Part shown: positions 43,901-52,512 of the stretch, piece by piece | How the letters are laid out: every line of letters starts with the position of its first letter | Numbering within the stretch: position 1 is the stretch's first letter | DNA from: Roseateles sp. YR242 | GTDB lineage: Bacteria; Pseudomonadota; Gammaproteobacteria; Burkholderiales; Burkholderiaceae_C | DNA: 64,000 nucleotides | Direction of reading: 5' to 3' | Assembly: GCF_900109745.1 (NCBI RefSeq) | Contig: NZ_FOAV01000008.1 | Location: forward strand, 124,001 to 188,000 | Program-made: the position numbers and the translations under genes | The notes under the pieces: generated by a model | Seen by the model: the letters and a program-made list of their open reading frames with translations, nothing else | The model's database searches: none | What the model was told of the DNA's origin: nothing

Positions 43901-43981
43901 ATGGCCAGCCGCCGGACGTTGGGCGGCAACGCGATGGATGGACGCGGGCGTCCCGAGGCGGGTCCCAAGGCTTTGGGGCAT
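40943..43981 (-). CDS. TonB-dependent receptor for pectin-derived oligosaccharides
   Basis: 1012-residue outer-membrane receptor. A long signal peptide (residues 1 to about 52, ending AWAQAQ) is followed by the TonB-box region LDTVVITGIRASLESALNAK and the plug (KFPDTNLAESLQRVPGV, NITVRGLGADFTRVRINGVE, GSLGATVDLQTARPFDF). The 22-strand barrel ends in the expected terminal Phe (YLVGMAYKF). It belongs to the same large receptor type as the one beside xylA. The ATG at 43981 follows GGAGAC; an upstream start at 44059 is less likely. Pectin genes on both sides point to oligogalacturonides or rhamnogalacturonan fragments as ligand. Confidence 0.94.
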   Translation of the reverse strand: MPQSLGTRLGTPASIHRVAAQRPAAGHLPPSRLTPLLACLLGGAVLPAWAQAQTPAAPDAAASAAAAAEARALDTVVITGIRASLESALNAKRQDRGIVDVVKAEDIAKFPDTNLAESLQRVPGVVIDRDAGEGRNITVRGLGADFTRVRINGVEALATTGGTDSSGGANRSRGFDFNVFASELFNSITVRKSSSADVDEGSLGATVDLQTARPFDFNKRVITASVKGRYNDLSRETDPRVAFLYSDVFADKRFGVLVSGAYSKRRLLEEGFSTVRWDNGPSSGGWCSPIGVSPSNPTTTATTCGPTAQGVPRLPASQDATDAYNDASNANNFHPRLPRYGRLTHDQDRLGLTGSVQFKPTDKTLLTFDVLYSKLKATRQEDFLEAISFSRTASQGGKPQTSVVDAQYGANGALLYGLYNGVDIRAESRFDKLSTEFTQPSLKIDQEITDRLRLNASVGRADSKFRNPIQTTVTLDALNVNGYALDFRGNDRLPVITYPFNPAATSGNPLTIVGVPQVSSGTQPTTVANTSTSEIRIRPQGANNRNDVAHLELAWDWIPDHLTLKGGLDYKQYNFDTYEFRRINQNDTIFAPVGGMTGLTTTLTGFGRGLSLPAGTATSWVMPDLNAIAAAYDIYCNCIKSGPAGGPGDFTLSSITNGNARGNNRKVVETDKGGFVQADFETRLLGVPLMGNVGVRYVETQQDATGYLASGGGTEVVVGQNYKDWLPSLNISANLTRDLVARFAAARVMARPQLGNLNPGGTISTTGTLSITSGNPYLKPFRAKTFDGSLEWYHGRNAFVGVGLFQKNISTYIQSLRTNVPFNQTGLPLSLLPSNFTGEEVFQLTSPINTPGGKLRGIELNFQQPFNFLPSWGRNFGTVLNYTYVKSKITYLISPTSNSVITDDLLNMSPKSWNATLYYDDNVINARISASRRSSFLTRVPGQNNNDVEGKNASTNVDASVSYKYSDKLSFTLEGVNLTNEANDQFISRARNSPVVYNVTGREYLVGMAYKF

Positions 43982-44259
43982 GACTTGTCTCCGTATGGTT
44001 CTTCTGGCCACCGGCGCGGGATCGTTGCCCGCCACTCTGGTGGCTGCTCTGTCAGTCACAGGCGCGCGCAGGGCGCCGATGCACGGAGCGGACGCCGCTG
44101 CAGTGCGGCGCCGCCTCGGTACTGCGGGTATGACCGGGCTTCAGGCGCGAGGCGTGGGCCCAGGCGGGTACTTCGGGTACTGCGAAGGAGCGGATTGGGG
44201 TGGCTGCGGCTACGGCGAGCCACCCCGGGGCGCCTCGGGCGAGGCGTCCGGCAGTTACT

Positions 44260-44592
44260 TCAGAGGTAGTCGTCGCGTCGGGGCGAGAACTGGTCCAGCA
44301 AGGTGCTGTCCGGTTCCAGTGCCACCACGCCGTGCGTGTGGCCGTGAGGCGCCACAAAGGCATCCCCCGGCCGCAACACTTTCTTGATGCCGTCCACATC
44401 GCATTCGAAGGCACCGCTGATCACGTAGGCGATCTGGTCGTGCACTTCATGCGCATGCGGCGTGCCGATGGCGCCCTGGTCGAACTGAACCAGGACCGAC
44501 ATCAGCTGGTCGGTATGCCCGACGATCTTGCGGCGGATGCCCCCGCCCAGATCCGTCCAGGGGGTGGCCTCATTGTCGAAATAGGGATTCAT
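44260..44592 (-). CDS. kdgF: KdgF-type cupin (unsaturated uronate linearisation)
   Basis: 110-residue single-domain cupin matching KdgF, which speeds the opening of 4,5-unsaturated galacturonate to its linear keto form before KduI acts. The metal-binding cupin motif is TPHAHEVHDQIAYVISG (about 44-60), and the second motif is PGDAFVAPHGHTHGVVAL. The length and the start MNPYFDNEATPWTDLGGGIR fit the family. It is divergent from kduI and precedes the TonB receptor gene by 278 bases on the same strand. The intergenic region to kduI carries KdgR-like boxes. Confidence 0.92.
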   Translation of the reverse strand: MNPYFDNEATPWTDLGGGIRRKIVGHTDQLMSVLVQFDQGAIGTPHAHEVHDQIAYVISGAFECDVDGIKKVLRPGDAFVAPHGHTHGVVALEPDSTLLDQFSPRRDDYL

Positions 44593-44646
44593 GAGACGCT
44601 GCGTTGCCAGTGGATGCGAGCAACTATAGCGACATCATTTAAAAAT

Positions 44647-44659
44647 GAAACACCGGTTC
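44647..44659 (+). promoter_or_regulatory. KdgR-like operator, kdgF-kduI intergenic (first box)
   Basis: GAAACACCGGTTC keeps the GAAAC-N3-GTTTC layout with one mismatch in the right arm. It lies in an A/T-rich patch 55 bases before the kdgF start, near a possible minus-strand -10 (TATAGT, complement of 44624-44629). Confidence 0.45.
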
Positions 44660-44667
44660 ACTAGATA

Positions 44668-44681
44668 GAAACCATAGTTTC
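44668..44681 (+). promoter_or_regulatory. KdgR-like operator, kdgF-kduI intergenic (second box)
   Basis: GAAACCATAGTTTC has two perfect arms but a four-base spacer instead of three. It is eight bases from the first box, so both could be filled by neighbouring dimers controlling kdgF and kduI at once. Confidence 0.45.
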
Positions 44682-44871
44682 GTGCGACTCCTTCGCGCCT
44701 TACGCTTCGGTCCCAATACATCGCATACGTCGCTCAATGACGACGCTGAATGTGACGTTGCAGCCGTTCTTCAAAACGCCGCAGCGCGCCATTCCAGAAC
44801 CCCGCAGCGCGCCCTTCAGGCGCCCGGCGAGGGGCCCCATACCGAGGACACAGAGGATACCGAGGACGACC

Positions 44872-45708
44872 ATGGACATCCGCCAACCCCTGCACAGTGA
44901 ACATGCCCGCACCCTGGACACGGAAGGCCTGCGCCGCCATTTCCTGGTGGAAGACCTGTTCCTGCCCGACCAGGCCACGCTGACCTACAGCCAGATCGAC
45001 CGCATCATCGTGGGCGGCATCATGCCCGTGACGCGGCCGGTGGCCTTTGCGCCGGAGCTGGGCAAGCACACCGGCACCGATTTCTTCCTGCAGCGCCGTG
45101 AACTGGGCCTGATCAACATCGGTGGCGCGGCCCGGGTGCTGGTGGATGACCAGCAGTTCGACATCGGCCCGCGCGAGGCGCTCTACATCGGCCAGGGTGC
45201 CAGGATCGTGGAGTTCAAGAGTGTGGACAGCAGCCAGCCCGCCAAGCTGTATTTCAACTGCGCGCCGGCCCACACGGCCTATCCGCACCGCAAGGTGACG
45301 CTGGCCGAAGCCTCGCCGGAAACGCTGGGCGCGCCCGAGACGAGCAACCGCCGCACCATCTACAAGTTCCTGGTGCCGGACGTGCTGCCCACCTGCCAGC
45401 TGCTCATGGGCATGACCCAGCTGGAGCCGGGCAGCCTGTGGAACACCATGCCGTGCCACACGCATGACCGCCGCATGGAGGTCTATTTCTACTTCGACAT
45501 GAACGAGAACGCAGCGGTCTTCCACATGCTGGGGGAACCGACGCAGACCCGCCACCTGATCGTGCGCAACGAGCAGGCGGTGATCAGCCCCAGCTGGTCC
45601 ATCCATTCGGGCGTGGGCACGCAGGCCTACACCTTCATCTGGGGCATGGTGGGCGAGAACCAGGTCTTCAAGGACATGGACCACGTGCCGATGACGGCGC
45701 TGCGCTGA
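44872..45708 (+). CDS. kduI: 5-keto-4-deoxyuronate isomerase
   Basis: 278 residues, the same length as E. coli KduI. It isomerises 5-keto-4-deoxyuronate to 2,5-diketo-3-deoxygluconate in pectin catabolism. The zinc ligands of the E. coli enzyme are all present at identical positions: His196 and His198 in [14 protein letters not shown], Glu203, and His245 in [10 protein letters not shown]. The ATG at 44872 opens the family N-terminus; the frame continues upstream without similarity. Just before it are three GAGGA-type stretches (44840-44867), any of which could act as ribosome site. kduD follows after 59 bases. Confidence 0.97.
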   Translation: MDIRQPLHSEHARTLDTEGLRRHFLVEDLFLPDQATLTYSQIDRIIVGGIMPVTRPVAFAPELGKHTGTDFFLQRRELGLINIGGAARVLVDDQQFDIGPREALYIGQGARIVEFKSVDSSQPAKLYFNCAPAHTAYPHRKVTLAEASPETLGAPETSNRRTIYKFLVPDVLPTCQLLMGMTQLEPGSLWNTMPCHTHDRRMEVYFYFDMNENAAVFHMLGEPTQTRHLIVRNEQAVISPSWSIHSGVGTQAYTFIWGMVGENQVFKDMDHVPMTALR

Positions 45709-45767
45709 CGCGCGGCCCGTACAGGGACAGCTCGGCAAACTTTTCGCTCATTCGAGGGACCAACAAC

Positions 45768-46529
45768 ATGATCCTGGATCAATTCCAGCTGGATGGACGC
45801 GTGGCCATCGTCACGGGCTGCAACACCGGCCTGGGGCAGGGCATGGCGGTGGCGCTGGCGCAGGCCGGCGCGGACATCGTCGGTGTCAACGTATCAGACC
45901 CGGTGCAGACCCGCGCCGAGGTCGAGGCCCATGGCCGCCGCTTTCTGGACCTGCGGGCCAAGCTGGGGGATATCAGCTGCATTGAAGGGCTGGTGGCGGA
46001 GGCCAAGTCGCTCAGCGGCCATATCGACATCCTGGTGAACAACGCCGGCATCATCCGCCGCGAGGACGCCATCCGCTTCAGCGAGCAGGATTGGGACGAC
46101 GTGATCGACCTCAACCTGAAAACGGTGTTCTTCTTTTCCCAGGCGGTGGCGCGGCAGTATCTGGCCCAGGGCAGTGGCGGCAAGATCATCAACGTCGCCT
46201 CCATGCTGTCCTTCCAGGGCGGGGTGCGGGTACCGTCGTACACGGCCAGCAAGAGCGGGGTGATGGGCATCACCCGGTTGATGGCCAACGAGTGGGCCTC
46301 GCACGGCATCAACGTGAACGCGATCGCACCCGGCTACATGGCCACCAACAACACGGTGGCCCTGCGGCAGGACGAGACCCGCAACGCGGCCATCCTGGAG
46401 CGCATTCCGGCCGGACGCTGGGGGGTGCCGGAGGACCTGGCCGGGCCGGTGGTGTTCCTGGCCTCCAAGGCGTCGGACTACGTGAACGGCTACACGGTGG
46501 CGGTGGACGGCGGCTGGTTGGCACGATAG
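45768..46529 (+). CDS. kduD: 2-keto-3-deoxygluconate dehydrogenase (SDR)
   Basis: 253-residue short-chain dehydrogenase that reduces 2,5-diketo-3-deoxygluconate to 2-keto-3-deoxygluconate. The Rossmann motif TGCNTGLGQGMAVALAQAG (about 18-36), NNAG and the catalytic Tyr158 and Lys162 (YTASKSG) are visible. The start MILDQFQLDGRVAIVTGCNT and the end DYVNGYTVAVDGGWLAR are typical of KduD. It is preceded by kduI and followed after 39 bases by the ABC permease genes, all on one strand, so they probably share a transcript. Confidence 0.96.
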   Translation: MILDQFQLDGRVAIVTGCNTGLGQGMAVALAQAGADIVGVNVSDPVQTRAEVEAHGRRFLDLRAKLGDISCIEGLVAEAKSLSGHIDILVNNAGIIRREDAIRFSEQDWDDVIDLNLKTVFFFSQAVARQYLAQGSGGKIINVASMLSFQGGVRVPSYTASKSGVMGITRLMANEWASHGINVNAIAPGYMATNNTVALRQDETRNAAILERIPAGRWGVPEDLAGPVVFLASKASDYVNGYTVAVDGGWLAR

Positions 46530-46568
46530 GCACCAGTCGGCGAGCTTCGAAGGAGACACGGAGCGACG

Positions 46569-47456
46569 ATGTACGAGAACAAGAGACTGGGGTTTTTGTT
46601 CGTCCTGCCCTTTGTGCTGGGCGTTCTGCTGTTCAAGCTGTTCCCCTTTGTGATGAGCTTTGCGCTCAGCTTCACGCAATACGATCTGATCGACCCGCCC
46701 CAGTTCGTGGGGCTGCAGAACTACCGTGAGCTGGCGACGGACGATCCGCTGTTCCGCAAGTCGCTGGGCGTGACCTTGCTGTTTGCGGTGCTGGCGGTGC
46801 CGCTGCGGGTGGGCTTTGCGCTGTTCATTGCGCATGTGCTCAACTTCAAGCTGCGGGGGATCAATTTCTTCCGCGCGGCGTTCTACATCCCGTCCATCCT
46901 GGGCGGCTCCATCGCGGTGGCGGTGCTGTGGCGCTTCGTGTTTGCGCGGCAGGGGCTGGTGAACCTGGTGCTGGCGAAGTTCGGCATCGAGCCGATTCCG
47001 TGGCTGGCGGACGAGCACTATTCAATGTGGACAATCGTGCTGCTGTTCACCTGGCAGTTCGGCTCGGCCATGGTGATCTTCCTGGCGGCGCTGCAGAACG
47101 TGTCCATCTCGCTGTATGAGGCGGCCGAATGCGATGGCGCCAGCAAGCTGCAGCAGTTCTGGAAAATCACGGTGCCGTTGATCACGCCGGTGATCTTCTT
47201 CAATGTGATCATGCAGATGGTGCATGCTTTCCAGGAGTTCAACGGGCCGTACATGATCACGGAGGGTGGGCCACTGCATTCCACCTACGTGCTGGCGCTG
47301 TACATCTACGACCAGAGCTTCCGGTTCTTCAACCTGGGCTACGGTGCGGCACTGTCGTGGGTCTTGTTTGCCCTGGTGGGCGGGCTGGCGCTGCTGTCGT
47401 TCTGGAGCTCCAAGTACTGGGTCTTCTACTCCGGTGAAAAGGAGCAGAAGCGATGA
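46569..47456 (+). CDS. togM: ABC transporter permease, oligogalacturonide type
   Basis: 295-residue inner-membrane permease of the MalF type with six helices (first FLFVLPFVLGVLLFKLFPFV). The EAA loop that docks the ATPase reads YEAAECDGASKLQQFWKITV (about 180-199), and the following LITPVIFFNVIMQMVHAFQE is typical of oligosaccharide transporters. It overlaps the second permease by four bases. Between kduD and the other Tog genes its substrate is most likely short oligogalacturonides. The assignment to TogM rather than TogN is by gene order and similarity of type only. Confidence 0.88.
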   Translation: MYENKRLGFLFVLPFVLGVLLFKLFPFVMSFALSFTQYDLIDPPQFVGLQNYRELATDDPLFRKSLGVTLLFAVLAVPLRVGFALFIAHVLNFKLRGINFFRAAFYIPSILGGSIAVAVLWRFVFARQGLVNLVLAKFGIEPIPWLADEHYSMWTIVLLFTWQFGSAMVIFLAALQNVSISLYEAAECDGASKLQQFWKITVPLITPVIFFNVIMQMVHAFQEFNGPYMITEGGPLHSTYVLALYIYDQSFRFFNLGYGAALSWVLFALVGGLALLSFWSSKYWVFYSGEKEQKR

Positions 47457-48364
47457 GCCGTCTGCATGTGGCACAACCGCCGGTTTCCGGCAATGCCAGG
47501 AGCGCTGTGGTGGAACCGCTGGTGCTGGGCCGGGATCAAGGCAACCGGTGGCTGCGTTATGCAGCGCTGGGGGTCGTGGCGCTCGTGATGTTGTACCCGC
47601 TGGTGTGGCTGGTGGGCGCATCCTTCAAGAACAACGCGGAGATCTTCAGCTCGGCAGGCTTCTGGCCCAGCCGGTGGGACTTTGATGCGTATGCCAAGGG
47701 GTGGAAGACGAGCACGGAGTACACGTTCGCCACGTACTTCCTGAACAGCTTCCTGATCACGATTCCCCGCATCATCGTGACAGTCATCTCCTGCGTGATG
47801 GTGGCCTACGCGTTTGCACGCTTCGAGTTCTGGGGCCGCAAGACGCTGTTCAGCATCATGATCGCGACCATGATGCTGCCGTTGATCGTGTTGCGGTTGC
47901 CGCAATATCTGGTGTTCCGGGAGATCGGGTGGCTCGACTCCTATTTGCCACTGATCGTGCCGTCTGCGTTTGCCACGGATACGTTCTTTGTGTTCATGCT
48001 GGTGCAGTTCCTGCGGGGGATTCCGAGGGACATGGAAGAGGCCGCACAGATCGATGGATGCAACGCTTGGCAGCTGCTGTGGCACATCATCGTGCCACTG
48101 TTGAAGCCGGCCATCATCTCGGTGGTGGTGTTCCAGTTCATCTGGACCATGAACGATTTCATGGGGCCGCTGATCTACCTGGCATCGGTGGAAAAGTATC
48201 CGGTGTCGCTGGCGCTCAAGATGAGCATCGGGGCGACGGAGGAGGTCGAATGGGCGAATGTGATCGCCATCTCGGTGGTGGCGCTGATCCCGTCAGTGGC
48301 AGTGTTCTTTGCGGCGCAGAAGCACTTTATTGAGGGGGCGACGTCGTCGGGGGTCAAGGGATGA
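47453..48364 (+). CDS. togN: ABC transporter permease, oligogalacturonide type (second subunit)
   Basis: 303-residue permease of the MalG type. After a hydrophilic N-terminus of about 35 residues come six helices (YAALGVVALVMLYPLVWLVG first). The EAA loop is MEEAAQIDGCNAWQLLWHII, followed by VPLLKPAIISVVVFQFIWTM. It forms a heterodimer with the preceding permease, whose stop overlaps its start (ATGA). After this gene the operon is interrupted by 512 bases with a long inverted repeat before the ATPase gene. Confidence 0.88.
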   Translation: MSRLHVAQPPVSGNARSAVVEPLVLGRDQGNRWLRYAALGVVALVMLYPLVWLVGASFKNNAEIFSSAGFWPSRWDFDAYAKGWKTSTEYTFATYFLNSFLITIPRIIVTVISCVMVAYAFARFEFWGRKTLFSIMIATMMLPLIVLRLPQYLVFREIGWLDSYLPLIVPSAFATDTFFVFMLVQFLRGIPRDMEEAAQIDGCNAWQLLWHIIVPLLKPAIISVVVFQFIWTMNDFMGPLIYLASVEKYPVSLALKMSIGATEEVEWANVIAISVVALIPSVAVFFAAQKHFIEGATSSGVKG

Positions 48365-48876
48365 GGGTGGGCGTGCACCTATGCGGTTTGTCGGTAGAGG
48401 CGCTGGTGGGGTGCGAAGTGTCCTCCAGTGCGCACCACCGGTGCGCCGTCAGACCGACATCGGGGCCCCTTTTACTCCATGTCCCCCGCCCGCTTCGCGG
48501 GCTCCTCCTAATACTTACGTAAAAGGGGCCCCGATGCCGGTCTGACTCGTGACACCCAGCCCTGCATCGAAATCACCCCCCAAAGTCTCTCAGCGGCATC
48601 CTAGAGGCCCACCCAATACCGAAACGCCTACACCCTTTGCATCACTCCCCCATCAAGACCAAAAACCTGCCGCTGGAAACAAGCGCTACGACAGCGCTCT
48701 AACCCGAGCGGAACCACAAGGGAAATAGCCAGGCAGGCGGGCAGTGAGACGGTGGAGCGACCCAAGAAGGATCAGACGCTAGCGAGCGAGCGAGCAGAAA
48801 AGAGAAGCGCAGAACTGTAGAAGAGCAGAAATGCCGAGCGTAGAAGAGCCAAAAAAGAATCTTTGGAGACAACCCA
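48365..48876. other. 512-bp gap inside the transporter locus
   Basis: No gene is supported here. The first 180 bases hold a long inverted repeat (described separately). The rest is A/G-rich. It contains two AGCGCT palindromes 11 bases apart (48682-48687, 48693-48698), a short (AGCG) run at 48779-48796 and a direct repeat of GTAGAAGAGC (48818-48827 and 48840-48849). The ribosome site of the ATPase gene (GGAGAC, 48865-48870) ends the region. A separate promoter for the downstream genes probably lies here. Confidence 0.55.
48448..48546. repeat. 99-bp element with 28-bp terminal inverted repeats and inner hairpin
   Basis: The arms 48448-48475 and 48519-48546 are complementary at 27 of 28 positions; each includes the inner stretch of the type AAAAGGGGCCCCGATG. 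The 43-base centre contains a second perfect hairpin, GCCCGC (48488-48493) with GCGGGC (48497-48502), around TTC. No T-run follows the outer stem, so it is not a standard terminator. It could be a small miniature-transposon-like or REP-like element, or an RNA structure limiting read-through from the permease genes. Confidence 0.75.
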
Positions 48877-50012
<1,136 letters not shown>

Positions 50013-50016
<4 letters not shown>

Positions 50017-51347
50017 GCACCACCCGTCGTCAATTGCTGGGCGCTGCCGCCGCCACCAGCGCGGTGGTGGCCGCCGGCGCCGGGCTGTCCATGGCGCCAG
50101 CGTTCCTGCGTGCGCAGGAACCACGCGTGCTGCGCTTCGCCTGGTGGGGCGGTGCCGGCCGGCACGAGGCCACACTAAAGGCGCTGGCCCTGTTCGAGCG
50201 CCGCTACGGCGTGCGGGTGAAGGCCGAGTACATGGGCTTCAATGGGTATCTGGAACGGCTGACGACGCAGATCGCCGGAGGCTCGGAACCGGACGTGATG
50301 CAGATCAACTGGGCATGGATGGCCATGTTCAGCAAACGCGGCAATGGGTTCTACGACCTGCGCCGCCACGCCGGCCTGCTGGACCTGACCCAGCTGGACG
50401 CCGACGACCTGGCCTACGGCGATGTGGCCGGCAAGCTCAATGCCGTGCCCGTGGGCTTCAGCGCCCGCGTGATGCTGTGGAACGAGGCCGCGTTCCAGCG
50501 CGCCGGCCTGGCCCTGCCCACCACCTGGGATGAGCTGTTTGCCACCGGGCCGGCCTTTCGCAAGGCGCTCGGCGAAGACGCCTATCCGCTGGACGGCGAG
50601 CTCTACGACATGATGCTGCTCGCCCAGGCCTGGGTGCAGCAACGCCACGGCACCCCGTATGTGGACCCGAAGGCGCCGCGCGTGGCCATGAACGAGGCGG
50701 CCGCGCTGGATTGGGTGCGGGTCTACCGCCGGCTCATCCAGGAACATGTGGCGACGCCGCTGCCCCTGCGCGCCAGCCTGGGCGGCGCCGAGAAACCCAC
50801 CGAGCAGCAGCCCGACTGGGTGAACGGCCGCTGGGCCGGCAACTACACCTGGGATTCGGTGATCGCGCTGCGCAGCTCGACCCTGGACAAGCAGCAACGC
50901 CTCGCCCTTGGCGAGTTCCCCACGCTGCCCGGTGCCGAGGACAGCGGCATGTTCGGCCGCCCCACCGTGATGTATGCCGTCAGCCGCCATGCGCAAACCC
51001 GCGGCCATTCGGAAGAGGCCACCCGCCTGGTCAACTTCCTGCTGACCGATCTGGAAGCCGCCGCCTTGCTGGGCCGCACCCGCGGCCTGCCGTCCGCGCG
51101 AGGCCCGTTCGAGCAACTGCGCAGTGGCCCCGGCGTTCCACCGCTGGAGCTGGCCGCGCACGATCAGATCCGCGCCCAGCGCCAGGCCGGGCGCCTGCGC
51201 CGGCCCGCACCCCTGTTTGAACACGCCCGGCTGCACAAGTTCATGCGCGAGGTCTTCGAGACCGTCGCCTATCGCAAGACCACCGACGAAGCCGCAGCGC
51301 GGCGCCTGGTGACCGAAGGCCAAGCCCTGCTGCAACGCATCAAATAA
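50013..51347 (+). CDS. togB: ABC transporter substrate-binding protein
   Basis: 444-residue periplasmic sugar-binding protein (extracellular solute-binding family 1). The N-terminus is a twin-arginine-type signal (TTRRQLLGAAAATSAVVAAG) ending in FLRAQE. The mature protein starts with VLRFAWWGGAGRHEATLKAL and has ERLTTQIAGGSEPDVMQINW and LWNEAAFQRAGLALPTTWDE, the usual layout of the oligosaccharide-binding class. It is translationally coupled to the ATPase gene and followed by ogl after 13 bases. The ligand is inferred from these neighbours. Confidence 0.9.
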
Positions 51348-51360
51348 GACACACCGCCCC

Positions 51361-52512
51361 ATGAAAGCCACCGAACGCCAACTCCGATTCGCCACCCGGC
51401 AGGACCCCGACACCGGCGCCCGCGTCACGCGGCTGACGCCCACCGACGTCACCTGCCATCGCAATTACTTCTACCAGAAGGCCTTCACCAACGATGGCAG
51501 CCGCCTGATCTTTGGCGCCGAGTTCGGGCCAGGCACCAGTTGGAACTACCACCTGCTGGACCTGAACAGCCAGGTCGCCCTGCAGCTGACCGACCAACCC
51601 GGCGAGAACACCTTTGGCGGCTTCCTGAGCCCCGACGACCGCCACCTGTACTTCGTGCGGGCCGAACGGCAGTTGATCCGCCTCGCGCTGGCCGACCTCA
51701 GCGAGGAAGTGGTCTACCGCGTGCCCGAAGGCTGGGTCGGCTACGGCACCTGGGTGGCGAATTCGGCCTGCACCCGCATGGTGGGCATCGAGATCGCCGC
51801 CAGCGACTGGTTCCCGCTCAGCGACTGGCAGAAATTCCACCAGATGTTCCACGCCAAGCCACGCTGCCGGCTGATCCGCATCGACCTGGCCACCGGCGAG
51901 CGCGAAGTGATCCTGGAACAGCAAGGCTGGCTGGGCCACCCGCAATACCGCCCGTTTGACGACACCACCGTGGCGTACTGCCACGAAGGCCCGCACGACC
52001 TCGTGGATGCGCGCATGTGGTTCGTCAATGAGGACGGGACCCACATCCGCTGCGGCCGCCAGCAGGACCCCGGCGAAAGCTGCACCCATGAGTTCTGGGT
52101 GCCGGACGGCTCCTCCATGATCTATGTCTCCTACCTGAAGGGCCAGCGGGACCGTTGGATCTGCTCGCTCGACCCGGTGACGCTGGAATCCCGCCGCCTG
52201 ATGCGCATGCCGCCGTGCTCGCATCTGATGAGCAACCACGACGGCAGCCTGCTGATCGGCGACGGCTGCGATTCGCCGGCCGACGTGGCCGACACCAGCA
52301 GCCACCAGATCAAGACCGACCCCTACCTGCATGTGTTCGACATGAAGGCCGGCACCGAGCGCGTCGTGGCCCGCCACGACAGCAGCTGGCGTGTCTACAA
52401 GGGCAACCGCCAGGTCACCCATCCGCATCCGTCCTTCACGCCGGATGAACGCCAGGTGCTGTTCAGCGCAGACGCCGAAGGTGAACCGGCGCTGTATCTG
52501 GCAGACCTGTGA
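51361..52512 (+). CDS. ogl: oligogalacturonate lyase (PL22)
   Basis: 383-residue cytoplasmic lyase that splits imported digalacturonate and unsaturated digalacturonate into monomers. It has the seven-bladed propeller repeats of polysaccharide lyase family 22 and the conserved blocks TRLTPTDVTCHRNYFYQKAF, PGTSWNYHLLDLNSQVALQL, QQDPGESCTHEFWVPDGSSM and PCSHLMSNHDGSLLIGDGCD. The histidines of these blocks include the metal and catalytic residues of the family. There is no signal peptide. No strong ribosome site precedes the ATG at 51361. Its TGA shares a base with the start of the esterase-lyase fusion gene. Confidence 0.95.
   Translation: MKATERQLRFATRQDPDTGARVTRLTPTDVTCHRNYFYQKAFTNDGSRLIFGAEFGPGTSWNYHLLDLNSQVALQLTDQPGENTFGGFLSPDDRHLYFVRAERQLIRLALADLSEEVVYRVPEGWVGYGTWVANSACTRMVGIEIAASDWFPLSDWQKFHQMFHAKPRCRLIRIDLATGEREVILEQQGWLGHPQYRPFDDTTVAYCHEGPHDLVDARMWFVNEDGTHIRCGRQQDPGESCTHEFWVPDGSSMIYVSYLKGQRDRWICSLDPVTLESRRLMRMPPCSHLMSNHDGSLLIGDGCDSPADVADTSSHQIKTDPYLHVFDMKAGTERVVARHDSSWRVYKGNRQVTHPHPSFTPDERQVLFSADAEGEPALYLADL

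Noticed and set aside
44682-44900. Small plus-strand frame with a His-Thr-Glu-Asp repeat before kduI
   Set aside because: The repeat stems from purine-rich ribosome-site-like DNA (GAGGA units), and the frame runs into kduI out of phase.
48448-48546. Ordinary rho-independent terminator
   Set aside because: The stem is long but interrupted by a 43-base centre and has no T-run on either strand, so I describe it as an inverted-repeat element.
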